From: Cloacibacterium sp046296655
Lineage (GTDB): Bacteria > Bacteroidota > Bacteroidia > Flavobacteriales > Weeksellaceae
DNA: 64,000 nucleotides
Direction of reading: 5' to 3'
NCBI GenBank assembly: GCA_046296655.1
Contig: JBKBLE010000006.1
Span: forward strand, 1 to 64,000
How positions within the stretch are numbered: the stretch's first letter is position 1; each line of letters opens with the position of its first letter. The position numbers were made by a program, and so were the translations under genes. The notes below the pieces were generated by a model, which did no database searches, was not told where the DNA came from, and saw nothing but the letters and a program-made list of their open reading frames with translations. Of the stretch, positions 17,430 to 26,600 are shown one piece after another.

Positions 17430-18107
17430 ATGGGTAAAAGCTACGAAACTATTTTCGAAAATAATAGAAAATGGATTGAAGAAAAACTCGGTCAAGATGC
17501 TGATTTTTTTAAAAAATTAGCAGAAGGTCAAAGTCCAGAATATCTTTACATAGGTTGCAGCGACAGTCGTGCAACCGCAGAAGAATTAATGGGCATGAAA
17601 CCTGGCGAAGTTTTTGTGCATAGAAATATTGCCAATTTAGTGAACACCCTTGATATGAGTTCTACAGCTGTCATTCAATATGCAGTACAACATTTAAAGG
17701 TAAAACACATTATTGTGTGTGGCCATTATGGTTGCGGTGGTGTAAAAGCAGCGATGACGCCTCAAGATTTTGGATTAATGAATCCTTGGCTAAGAACCAT
17801 CAGAGATGTTTACAGATTGCACCAAGAAGAATTAGACGCGATAAAAGACGAGCAATTACGCTATGATAGATTGATTGAACTGAATGTTCAAGAGCAATGC
17901 ATCAACGTTATTAAAATGGCTTGCGTACAAGAAAGATATATTTTAGACCAATACCCTATAGTTCACGGTTGGGTTTTCGACCTCAAAACAGGGAAATTAA
18001 TTGACTTAAATATAGATTTCGAAGAAATATTGAAAAATATTCAAAAAGTTTATGACCTAACCAATTCTGATTGGGTGATGAGCAGAAAAAATAATAAAAA
18101 CTTCTAA
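17430..18107 (+). CDS. can: Beta-carbonic anhydrase
   Basis: A 225-residue beta-class carbonic anhydrase that interconverts CO2 and bicarbonate in the cytoplasm. IGCSDSRA (41-48) supplies the zinc ligand C43 and the D45/R47 dyad, and CGHYGCGG (97-104) gives ligands H99 and C102; HRNIAN (64-69) is the conserved active-site stretch. The set is complete, so the enzyme should be active. It begins a four-gene group with a small exported protein, SulP and a second carbonic anhydrase, pointing to bicarbonate supply for carboxylations. The symbol reflects family resemblance. Confidence 0.95.
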   Translation: MGKSYETIFENNRKWIEEKLGQDADFFKKLAEGQSPEYLYIGCSDSRATAEELMGMKPGEVFVHRNIANLVNTLDMSSTAVIQYAVQHLKVKHIIVCGHYGCGGVKAAMTPQDFGLMNPWLRTIRDVYRLHQEELDAIKDEQLRYDRLIELNVQEQCINVIKMACVQERYILDQYPIVHGWVFDLKTGKLIDLNIDFEEILKNIQKVYDLTNSDWVMSRKNNKNF

Positions 18108-18120
18108 GAAAGTTTACTAT

Positions 18121-18414
18121 ATGAAGTATTTGAGCATTTTTGTTCTGGCAGTTTTCATCAATTTTACAGCTTTACCAAGTATCGCTGTGATTTTTGATTG
18201 GGAAATTCCTACGCTCAATAATAATATTTCAGAAGAAGAGGTTAAAAATAATCTCGCCAATTACAATGAAAAGTTCCCCCCAAAACCTTACAATTTCAAA
18301 GATTTTATGGGAGTTTTCTTTTCAGATAATACATCTAACGCACACATCCTTAAGGACGATTCTATTCATCTAAGTCCTTTTAAATCGATATTTTCTCCGC
18401 CACCAGAAGTTTAA
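18121..18414 (+). CDS. Small exported or membrane-anchored hypothetical protein
   Basis: A 97-residue protein not recognised. Residues 3-25 (YLSIFVLAVFINF and following) form one hydrophobic stretch, which may be a signal peptide or anchor; the rest is polar with an acidic patch (ISEEEV) and several Pro/Phe-rich turns, ending SPPPEV. It starts 13 bases after the carbonic anhydrase and precedes the SulP gene, so a link to inorganic-carbon uptake is possible but unproven. Confidence 0.65.
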   Translation: MKYLSIFVLAVFINFTALPSIAVIFDWEIPTLNNNISEEEVKNNLANYNEKFPPKPYNFKDFMGVFFSDNTSNAHILKDDSIHLSPFKSIFSPPPEV

Positions 18415-18561
18415 TTTTTAAAATTTCATAGGAAAATTATGCCTTTTTTTCAAAAAAATGGGTTATTCCTTGACGCTTTTTAACAAATTAAATTTTCAAA
18501 CATTAGAATTGATTACTCACATCTAAGTAATTGATTGTAAACCCATATCGATATTCATACA

Positions 18562-20151
18562 ATGAAAAAAACAAACACTTTATTCGGCGAAATAAAAGAA
18601 AATATTCCTTCGGGAATTGTAGTATTTCTCGTAGCATTACCACTCTGTTTAGGTATTGCATTAGCATCTGGTGCACCACCACTTTCTGGAATTTTAGCAG
18701 GAATTGTAGGCGGAATCGTGATAGGATTCATCAGCAACTCTCCCATTTCCGTTTCTGGACCAGCTGCAGGTTTAGCAGCCATCGTTTTAGGATCCATAAC
18801 CGATTTAGGAAGCTTCGAATTATTTTTAACTGCAGGTGTAATTGCAGGTTTTATACAATTGGCACTTGGGTTTCTAAGAGCAGGAAGTATTTCTAACTAT
18901 TTCCCCAATAACGTTATCGAAGGAATGTTAGCCGGAATTGGAGTCATTATTATTTTAAAACAAATTCCTCACGCTTTAGGTTACGACAAAGATTTTGAAG
19001 GAAATCTTCAGATTTTTGACGGTTTTAATTTATCTGAATATTTATCAGGATTAGCAAACGCCATAACTCCTGGAGCCGTTTTGGTAACGATTATTTCATT
19101 AGCTATTCTTATTACATGGGAAAAAGTAAATTTCCTCAAAAAAATTAAACTTTTACCAGGAGCTTTAGTAGCGGTAATTGTTGGGATTTTATTCAATGAA
19201 GTTTTCAAAGGAAGCGCTCTAGAAATTTCTAGTGAACATTTGGTTACGCTTCCGGTTCCGCAATCGGTAGAAGATTTTAAAAACTTAATCACTTTTCCAG
19301 ATTTCTCAGGATTCCTGAATCCGCAAGTTTGGATTATTGGTGCAACTATCGCAGTAGTAGCTTCCATAGAAACATTATTATGTATAGAAGCTGCAGATAG
19401 AATGGATGTACACAAAAGAATAACAGATACTAACTTAGAGTTGAGAGCACAAGGTGTTGGCAACATAGTTTCTTCATTTATTGGAGGTTTACCTATAACT
19501 TCGGTGGTAGTAAGAACTTCTGCAAATGCTAATGCTGGTGCAACAAGTAAAATTTCGACTATTGTTCATGGTATTTTATTGTTAGTATCTGTTTTATCTA
19601 TTCCATTTTTATTGAACAAAATTCCTTTGGCAACTCTAGCGGCAGTATTATTAATGGTAGGTTATAAATTAGCAAGTCCTTCAAAAATTAAACATTTCTG
19701 GAGCAAAGGAAAATATCAATTTATTCCTTTCATCGCTACTATGATTGCGGTGGTAGTATTAGATTTATTAAAAGGAGTAGGAATTGGTTTAGCCATCAGT
19801 ATTCTTTTCTTGCTACTTGGAAACATGAAACGCGCTTATTATTTGAGTAGAGAAGATCTAGAAAGCGCTGATGAAATCACCATAGATTTGGCAGAAGAAG
19901 TTTCATTCTTAAATAAAGCAGCCATCAAAAAAACGCTAAAAAATATTAAACCCAACTCTAGAGTTATCATCAATGCTAAAAACACGTCTTACATCTCTGA
20001 TGATATTATCGACTTAATCTCGGATTTTGCTAACGTAAGAGCCAAAGAAGAAGATATAGAAGTGGTTTTAGAAGGATTTAAAACTTCTTACAAAGAATAC
20101 GAAAACGACCAACATTCACACATTACCATCTCACACAGAAGAGTAATTTAA
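18562..20151 (+). CDS. SulP family anion (bicarbonate/sulfate) transporter
   Basis: A 529-residue inner-membrane protein of the SulP/SLC26 family. NIPSGIVVFLVALPLCLGIALASGAPP at the N-terminus (here spread over residues 12-38) is the first helix pair, ISVSGPAAGLAA the substrate-site loop, and about a dozen helices run to residue 425. Residues about 440-515 form a STAS-like domain (VSFLNKAA, SRVIINAKN). SulP proteins carry sulfate or bicarbonate; flanking carbonic anhydrases favour bicarbonate, as in the BicA type. The 147 bases before the gene contain no other gene. Confidence 0.92.
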   Translation: MKKTNTLFGEIKENIPSGIVVFLVALPLCLGIALASGAPPLSGILAGIVGGIVIGFISNSPISVSGPAAGLAAIVLGSITDLGSFELFLTAGVIAGFIQLALGFLRAGSISNYFPNNVIEGMLAGIGVIIILKQIPHALGYDKDFEGNLQIFDGFNLSEYLSGLANAITPGAVLVTIISLAILITWEKVNFLKKIKLLPGALVAVIVGILFNEVFKGSALEISSEHLVTLPVPQSVEDFKNLITFPDFSGFLNPQVWIIGATIAVVASIETLLCIEAADRMDVHKRITDTNLELRAQGVGNIVSSFIGGLPITSVVVRTSANANAGATSKISTIVHGILLLVSVLSIPFLLNKIPLATLAAVLLMVGYKLASPSKIKHFWSKGKYQFIPFIATMIAVVVLDLLKGVGIGLAISILFLLLGNMKRAYYLSREDLESADEITIDLAEEVSFLNKAAIKKTLKNIKPNSRVIINAKNTSYISDDIIDLISDFANVRAKEEDIEVVLEGFKTSYKEYENDQHSHITISHRRVI

Positions 20152-20187
20152 AATCATAACTTCATACCTATTAAATTAACATTGTTT

Positions 20188-20227
20188 CCTTTTCGGAACC
20201 AATATTCAGCGTTCCGAAAAGGTTTTT
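20188..20227 (+). terminator. Rho-independent terminator or attenuator after SulP
   Basis: CCTTTTCGGAAC (20188-20199) pairs perfectly with GTTCCGAAAAGG (20211-20222) around an 11-base loop, followed by five T. It lies between SulP and the second carbonic anhydrase and may only partly stop transcription. Confidence 0.8.
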
Positions 20228-20250
20228 AAAAAAAATTAAAAGAAAAAATT

Positions 20251-20886
20251 ATGAAAGCACATACTTCAGAAACTCAAGCAACCATTACTCCAGAAAAAGC
20301 ACTTCTTTTTTTACAAGAAGGAAACCAAAGATTTGTAAACAATCTTAAAGTAAACAGAAACCTTCTAGAGCAAGTAAATGAAACTAGAGAAGGACAATGG
20401 CCTTTTGCAACGATACTCAGTTGTATCGACAGTAGAACTTCTGCAGAACTTATTTTCGACCAAGGTTTAGGAGATATTTTCAGCATCAGAATCGCAGGAA
20501 ATTTTGTCAATCAAGATATTTTAGGCTCTATGGAATTTGCTTGTAATGTAGCAGGTTCTAAATTGGTAGTAGTTTTAGGACACACCAAATGTGGCGCTCT
20601 AAAAGGTGGACTAGATGCTCCGCAAATCGAAGGACTTGGAATGGATAATCTTAATCACCTTATCTATCATTTCGAGCCTTGCATCCACGCAATCATCAAA
20701 GAAGGTGAAGAACGTTCTTCTAAAAACGAGGATTTATTGGATAGATTAACGCTTTACAATATCCAAAAAACCATCGAAGATATTCGTCACCAAAGTTCTA
20801 CTTTAAGAAATTTAGAGAAAGAAGGAAAGATAAAAATTGTAGGTGCAAATTACGATGTGGAAACTGGAGTTGTAACATGGCTCTAG
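20251..20886 (+). CDS. Beta-carbonic anhydrase (SulP-associated)
   Basis: A 211-residue beta-carbonic anhydrase distinct from the one at 17430. LSCIDSRT (56-63) gives C58, D60 and R62; GHTKCGALKGG (110-120) gives H111 and C114; RIAGNFVN stands for the active-site loop. It belongs to the subgroup often encoded next to SulP transporters. There is no signal peptide. The strong hairpin upstream and no clear promoter box suggest read-through from SulP. Its own terminator follows at 20964. Confidence 0.94.
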   Translation: MKAHTSETQATITPEKALLFLQEGNQRFVNNLKVNRNLLEQVNETREGQWPFATILSCIDSRTSAELIFDQGLGDIFSIRIAGNFVNQDILGSMEFACNVAGSKLVVVLGHTKCGALKGGLDAPQIEGLGMDNLNHLIYHFEPCIHAIIKEGEERSSKNEDLLDRLTLYNIQKTIEDIRHQSSTLRNLEKEGKIKIVGANYDVETGVVTWL

Positions 20887-20963
20887 TTTTTGCGACTAAC
20901 AAGATAACACAAGCGAGAATTTCTTCATATAACTTTGATTTTTAATTAACACTTTCTCGCTAT

Positions 20964-20988
20964 AGCCCCTTAATTAGGGGCTTTTTTT
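20964..20988 (+). terminator. Rho-independent terminator
   Basis: AGCCCCT (20964-20970) pairs with AGGGGCT (20976-20982), with loop TAATT and seven T, 77 bases after the carbonic anhydrase stop. Confidence 0.9.
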
Positions 20989-20989
20989 G

Positions 20990-20997
20990 TACTTTTG
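20990..20997 (+). promoter_or_regulatory. Bacteroidota -7 promoter box
   Basis: TACTTTTG matches TAnnTTTG directly after the terminator and 17 bases before the TTG start at 21015. Confidence 0.5.
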
Positions 20998-21014
20998 ATG
21001 AAATTTTCACCCTC

Positions 21015-21884
21015 TTGAAAAACATATCTATAATTTGGTTCTCCCTACTTTTCTATTTCTGCGGAATAGAATTGGTAGTACTTTTTACACAACCAAGCCT
21101 TTTTTTAGACCTCAATTTTTTTGAAGTTCGGGTTTTGTTTTTAATTATTTTTTTAGCATTTCTCTTTTTGAAAAATAAAATTTCTTCTAAGATTTTTTAC
21201 TTAGTCGAAGGAATCACAATTTATGCTTTGATGACTTTTCTATACAAAGAAACTGCTATTTTAAATACTTTAATTTTTCCAAAAGTTGATGGCTTTCTAT
21301 CTCATTTAGAGCAAAAAATATTCGGTTTTCAGCCCTCAGTAAGATTTTCTGAAACTTTTGATTCTTGGTATTTCAGCGAACTATTTTACTTCGGATATTT
21401 TTCATATTACCTATTACCATTGGCTGCTTTTTTGATTATTTATCTCAAAATCCCACAGAAAATAGAAGAGTTTAGTTTCATTTTAATCACTTCATTCTTA
21501 TTGTGTTATTTCACTTTTATATTGATTCCAGCAGAAGGTCCTCAATTTTATTTTCCGTTTCCAGAAAATACGATTGAAGCCAAAGGAATTTTCGGAAATA
21601 TGGTCAAACTCATACAGAAAAACGGCGAAGTTCCCACTGCTGCTTTCCCGAGTTCACACGTAGGGATTTCTTGGATTGTCATTTTTTGGTTGTATCAAAA
21701 TTTTAGAAAATCGGTGAAATATTTCCTTCCATTTGTTGTTTTATTGATGTTTTCTACGGTTTACATTAAGGCACATTATTTTGTAGATGTAGTTGCTGGA
21801 TTTATTTCTGCGCCGATTGTATTTTTTCTTACCTTTAAGTTTTACAAATTTTTAAACCATAAATTAGATGTCCGTTTCGATTAA
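21015..21884 (+). CDS. PAP2 superfamily membrane phosphatase/phosphotransferase
   Basis: A 289-residue integral membrane protein with about seven helices. AFPSSHVG (210-217) is PAP2 motif 2 and KAHYFVDVVAG (252-262) motif 3 with its catalytic His; PAEGPQFYF upstream recalls the inositolphosphoryl-ceramide synthase branch. It probably handles a lipid phosphate at the outer face of the inner membrane; the substrate is unknown. The start is TTG, because the first internal ATG would remove two helices. It overlaps the next gene by 17 bases, suggesting an operon. Confidence 0.85.
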   Translation: MKNISIIWFSLLFYFCGIELVVLFTQPSLFLDLNFFEVRVLFLIIFLAFLFLKNKISSKIFYLVEGITIYALMTFLYKETAILNTLIFPKVDGFLSHLEQKIFGFQPSVRFSETFDSWYFSELFYFGYFSYYLLPLAAFLIIYLKIPQKIEEFSFILITSFLLCYFTFILIPAEGPQFYFPFPENTIEAKGIFGNMVKLIQKNGEVPTAAFPSSHVGISWIVIFWLYQNFRKSVKYFLPFVVLLMFSTVYIKAHYFVDVVAGFISAPIVFFLTFKFYKFLNHKLDVRFD

Positions 21885-23001
21885 AGAAGTTAAGACCAAA
21901 GAAGACTTAAAAACGTTTATTTATCTTCCCGAAAAAATTCATAAAAACCATAAAAATTGGCTTCATCCGTTGTATATGGATGATGAAAAATTCTTTGACA
22001 AAGACAAAAATTCACTCTTTAAACACAATGAAGCGATACTTTTCCTTGCATACGAAAACGGAAAAGCTGTTGGTAGAATTATGGGTGTAATTCCTACCGA
22101 TTACAATAAATTTCACGGGAAAAACGACGCCAGATTTTCTTTTTTTGAATGTTTTGAAAATAAAGAAGTTTTCAATGCTTTAATTACTGCAGTAGAAACT
22201 TGGGCAAAATCTAAAAACTGTACAGAAATCATCGGACCAATGGCATTTTCAGACAAAGAACCTCAAGGTTTTCTTACCAAAGGTTTCGAAGAAAAAGCAA
22301 TGCTCGTCACCAATCACAGTTTTCCTTTTATGGTAGATTTCATCAAGGAAAATCACTACGAAAATTTTGTAGATTTAGTACAATATGACGTTCCGATTAC
22401 TGCACAAATTCTGAACAGATATAAAAATTTCAACGAAAGAGTTTCTAAAAATTTAAAGATAAAAACGGTAGAATTTACCTCAACAAAAGCGGTAAAACCT
22501 TATGTAAAACCCGTTTTTGACCTCATCAACAAAACCTACACCAAAATTTACGGTTTCACCAAACTCACCGAAGACGAAATGACGGAATTTGCCGAACGTT
22601 TTTTGCCACTTCTCAACCCGAAACTCATCAAAATGATTACCGATGAAAACGGCGAATTGCTCGCTTTCATCATTGCAATGGCAGATTTAAGCGAAGCGAT
22701 AAAAAATTCACGTGGTAGAATTTTACCTTTTGGTTGGGCAAGAATTTTATGGGCAATGAAAACATCAAAAAGGCTTCAACTTTTGTTGGGAGCGATTCAT
22801 CCCAATTATCAAAACAAAGGTTTAGATGCGGTTTTAGCGACAATGCTTATCGGTTCTGCATTGAAATTAGGATTCAAAACAGTAGATTCTCATCTCATTA
22901 TGAAAGACAACCTGAAAATGCGTGGCGAAATTGAGAAATTAGATGGTTTTAATTTGTATAAAGAGTATTGTATTTTTAGGAAGAATTTGGTTGTTGGTTG
23001 A
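21868..23001 (+). CDS. GNAT-like N-acyltransferase family protein
   Basis: A 377-residue cytoplasmic protein. Residues 50-130 (ILFLAYENGKAVGRIMGVI onward) and the region around 290-360 (LLGAIHPNYQNKGLDAVL) look like two GNAT halves; QNKGLD resembles the acetyl-CoA pyrophosphate loop Q/RxxGxG/A. Proteins of this form are widespread but uncharacterised in Bacteroidota. Coupling to a PAP2 enzyme by overlap hints at a lipid-linked acylation role, which is inference. It ends 30 bases from the convergent pth gene. Confidence 0.75.
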   Translation: MSVSIKEVKTKEDLKTFIYLPEKIHKNHKNWLHPLYMDDEKFFDKDKNSLFKHNEAILFLAYENGKAVGRIMGVIPTDYNKFHGKNDARFSFFECFENKEVFNALITAVETWAKSKNCTEIIGPMAFSDKEPQGFLTKGFEEKAMLVTNHSFPFMVDFIKENHYENFVDLVQYDVPITAQILNRYKNFNERVSKNLKIKTVEFTSTKAVKPYVKPVFDLINKTYTKIYGFTKLTEDEMTEFAERFLPLLNPKLIKMITDENGELLAFIIAMADLSEAIKNSRGRILPFGWARILWAMKTSKRLQLLLGAIHPNYQNKGLDAVLATMLIGSALKLGFKTVDSHLIMKDNLKMRGEIEKLDGFNLYKEYCIFRKNLVVG

Positions 23002-23031
23002 TGGTTGTCGGCATTATCTATCAACTGTCAA

Positions 23032-23595
23032 CTACTTCCCATTAAAAGTATTCATCGTATTATTAACTCCTGCAAAAACGAATGATAGACATGCTTTTGC
23101 GAAAACATCTATTCTATCTTGTAAAGTTTTGAGTTCTTCTTCATTCCATTTTCCGAGAACGTAATCTACTTGTTTTCCTTCGGAAAAATTTGCAGAAATC
23201 CCGAAACGCAATCTTGCGAAATTTTGCGTTTGTAAAACCTCTTGAATATTTTTTAAACCATTATGACCAGCGTCTGAACCTTTTTTTCTCATTCTTAAAG
23301 TACCAAAAGGAAGCGCCAAATCATCGGTAATTACCAATACATTTTCTAAAGGAATATTTTCTTTCTGCATCCAAAAACGAACAGCATTCCCAGAAAGATT
23401 CATGTAGGTATCTGGTTTTAGCACAAAAACTTTTCTGCCTTTGTATTTTCCTTCAGAAATCCAACCAAAATTGGCAGATTTAAACGGAGCTTCCAAAGTT
23501 TCTGCAATTTTTTCTGCGACTTTAAAACCAATATTATGACGCGTTTCTGCGTATTCTTCACCTTTGTTTCCTAAACCTACGATTAAGTATTTCAC
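23032..23595 (-). CDS. pth: Peptidyl-tRNA hydrolase
   Basis: This 187-residue enzyme frees tRNA from stalled peptidyl-tRNA. IVGLGNKGEEYAETRHNIGF carries the catalytic N10 and H20; TYMNLSGNAV has the tRNA-binding Asn, ITDDLALP the catalytic-site Asp, and GSDAGHNGLKNI the last signature. Length and all motifs are standard. A box TAAATTTG on the minus strand at 23629-23636 gives a probable promoter of its own, downstream of mfd. Confidence 0.98.
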   Translation of the reverse strand: MKYLIVGLGNKGEEYAETRHNIGFKVAEKIAETLEAPFKSANFGWISEGKYKGRKVFVLKPDTYMNLSGNAVRFWMQKENIPLENVLVITDDLALPFGTLRMRKKGSDAGHNGLKNIQEVLQTQNFARLRFGISANFSEGKQVDYVLGKWNEEELKTLQDRIDVFAKACLSFVFAGVNNTMNTFNGK

Positions 23596-23628
23596 TTTTT
23601 TTGAATATTAATTAATGCTCGTTGAGCG

Positions 23629-23636
23629 CAAATTTA
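23629..23636 (-). promoter_or_regulatory. Bacteroidota -7 promoter box of pth
   Basis: Read on the minus strand this is TAAATTTG, a TAnnTTTG match, 33 bases before the pth start and inside the 53-base gap between mfd and pth. Confidence 0.45.
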
Positions 23637-23648
23637 ATTTTTTAATTT

Positions 23649-26600
23649 TTAATTCGATAAAATTCTATTTAAAAGAACATTCACCTCATCTACATTTTTC
23701 ACACCATCTTTTCTCATCATCAATTGATTGCCTTCTTTGCCAGATTTTTCCTTGAGTTGAGCTTCTCGTGGATTTTGAGAAAGATAAGCGATAATATTTC
23801 TGAACTTTTCGCTTTGGTAAAATTTATCTTGAGGATTATCTGGGAAATAGCCCAAGAAAATTCCGTTTTTCATTACAATTCTGTCAAAACCAATCTCTGC
23901 TGCGAGCCATTTCAGTTCTACTGATTTTAATAAATTAATCGCTTCTTTTGGAAGATTTCCGAATCTATCAACCAATTCATTTTCAAATTTCTGCAACTCT
24001 TCTTTGGTTGGGATTTCTGCTAATTTTTGGTATAATGAAAGTCTTTCTTCCGTAGAATTCACGTAAGAATCTGGCAACATCAGCTCAAAATCAGTGTCAA
24101 TATTGACTTCTTTCTGAGATTTGAATAATTTTTTACGGTCTTCTTCATTCTCAAATAAATCTTGGAAATCATCTTCATTTTGCAATTCTTCCAATGCTTC
24201 TTGCATTAATTTTTGATAGGTTTCAAAGCCCATTTCATTGATAAAACCACTTTGTTCTGCTCCCAATAAATCTCCAGCTCCTCTGATTTCTAAATCTTTC
24301 ATCGCAATTTGGAAACCACTTCCTAAATCTGAAAACTGCTCTATCGCTTCGAGACGTTTTCTGGCATCCGAAGTCATCATATCAAACGGTGGCGTAATCA
24401 GATAACAAAAAGCCTTTCTGTTGCTTCGCCCAACTCTACCTCGCATTTGGTGCAAATCTGCCATTCCAAATTTTTGTGCATCATTAATGAAAATCGTGTT
24501 CGCATTCGGAACGTCTACTCCAGATTCTACAATCGTGGTAGAAACCAAAACATCATATTTCCCTTCCATAAAATCGAGAATTCTGGCCTCCAATTCTTTT
24601 CCGTCCATTTGTCCGTGACCTGTAATCACTCTCGCATCGGGAACCAAACGCTGAATTAATCCTGCAATATCTTTCAGATTTTCAATTCTATTATTGATGA
24701 AATAAACCTGTCCATCTCTTTGAATTTCGTAAGAAATCGCATCTCGAAGAATCTCTTCATTAAATCCAATAATTTGTGTATCAACTGGTTGTCGATTTGG
24801 TGGTGGCGTTTTAATGACCGATAAATCTCTTGCAGCCATCAAAGAAAACTGAAGCGTTCTCGGAATTGGCGTTGCGGTTAAAGTCAAAGTGTCAATATTG
24901 GCTTTTAGCGTTTTGAGTTTATCTTTTACATTTACGCCAAATTTATGTTCTTCATCAATAATCAATAACCCTAAATCTTTGAAAACGATATCTTTTCCCA
25001 CCAATTGATGCGTTCCGATAACGATATCAATTTTACCATTTTTGAGACCTTCTTTGGTTTCATTTTTTTGTTTTGTAGAACAGAAACGGTTCAAATACGA
25101 AATATTGACAGGAAAATCTTTCAATCTTTCTTTGAAACTTCGGTAATGTTGAAACGCCAAAATCGTGGTAGGAACCAAAACCGCGACTTGCTTTCCATCG
25201 GTTGCCGCTTTGAAAGCCGCACGAATTGCGACTTCCGTTTTTCCGAAACCTACATCTCCACAAATCAATCGGTCCATTACACCATCATTTTCCATATCAT
25301 TTTTTACATCTTGCGTTGCTTTTTCCTGATCTGGAGTATCTTCGTAAATGAAACTCGCCTCTAATTCGTTCTGCAAATAAGAATCTGGCGAAAACGAAAA
25401 ACCTTTTGCCGTTTTTCTCTGAGCATATAATTTGATGAGATCAAATGCAATTTGTTTAACTTTAGCTTTGGTTTTTTGCTTTAAAGTTTTCCAAGTTGGA
25501 GAACCCAATTTATTGAGAACGATTTCTCTTCCATCTGGTCCGTTATATTTTGAAATTTTATGCAGCGAATGGATGGAAACGTAGAGCAAATCATTGTTTT
25601 TATACGTCAATTTGAAACATTCCTGCGTTTTTCCGTCATTGGTAACTTTCACCAATCCCATAAATTTCCCAATTCCGTGGTCAATATGTGTAATGTAATC
25701 GCCTACTTTCAGAGACATTAAATCTTTCAGCGTTAATTGCTCAGATTTGGCAAAAGAATTTTTGGCTTTATATCTTTGATAACGGTCAAAAATCTGATGA
25801 TCTGTATACACCGAAACTTTTAGTTCATAATCTACAAAGCCTTCATGAAGTTCTGATTTGAAAGATTTAAACGGTAAATCATGGTTCAGTTCCTCAAAAA
25901 TACTCTCTAATCTTTCCTTTTGTTTTTCACCTGAAAAAGAAATCCAAGTTTCATAACCTTCTTCTTTTTTTTCTTTTAAATCTTCGGCGAGAAGCTCAAA
26001 ATTTTTGTGGAAGGTTGGTTGTGCGGTTTGATTGAGATTTATCGTTTTAGTTTTGTCATTCTGAGCGGAACGAAGTGAAGCCGAAGAATCTATTTTATTT
26101 TTAAGAGATTCTTCATTTCGCTTTGCTTCATTCAGAATGACAGATGAAAAATCTATACTTTTGAATTTTTCTAAATCTCTTAAAAAAACTTCATCAGAAA
26201 CGAAAAGAATTTCTGGTTTTTGATGCTTAATTTCTTTGCTTAACGTTTCAAATTTCTGCTCTGCTTTTTCGTAGAAATCTTTCAGTTTTTTTACGGTGAG
26301 ATAAGCATTTTTAGTCACTATGAAACTGTCTTTTGGCAATAAATCCAATAGAGAAACCTTGCTTCCTGAAACCGCAAAATTCATATTAGAAACCAATTCA
26401 AATTCATTAACTTTTCCTGTGGAAAGTTGAGTTTCGATATCAAATTCCTTAATGCTTTCTACTTCATTTCCGAAAAAAGTAATTCTGAAAGGTTTTTCGT
26501 AAGCGTAAGAAAAAACGTCAACAATTCCGCCACGAACCGAAAATTCTCCAGGTTCAGAAACAAAATCGGTATAATTAAAATTGAACTGATTCAATAATTC

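Noticed and set aside
18531..18896. A 121-codon + strand open frame at the start of the SulP gene.
   Set aside because: It lies in another frame of SulP, is rich in Arg, Cys and Phe in the way of a shadow frame, and has no family similarity that I can see.
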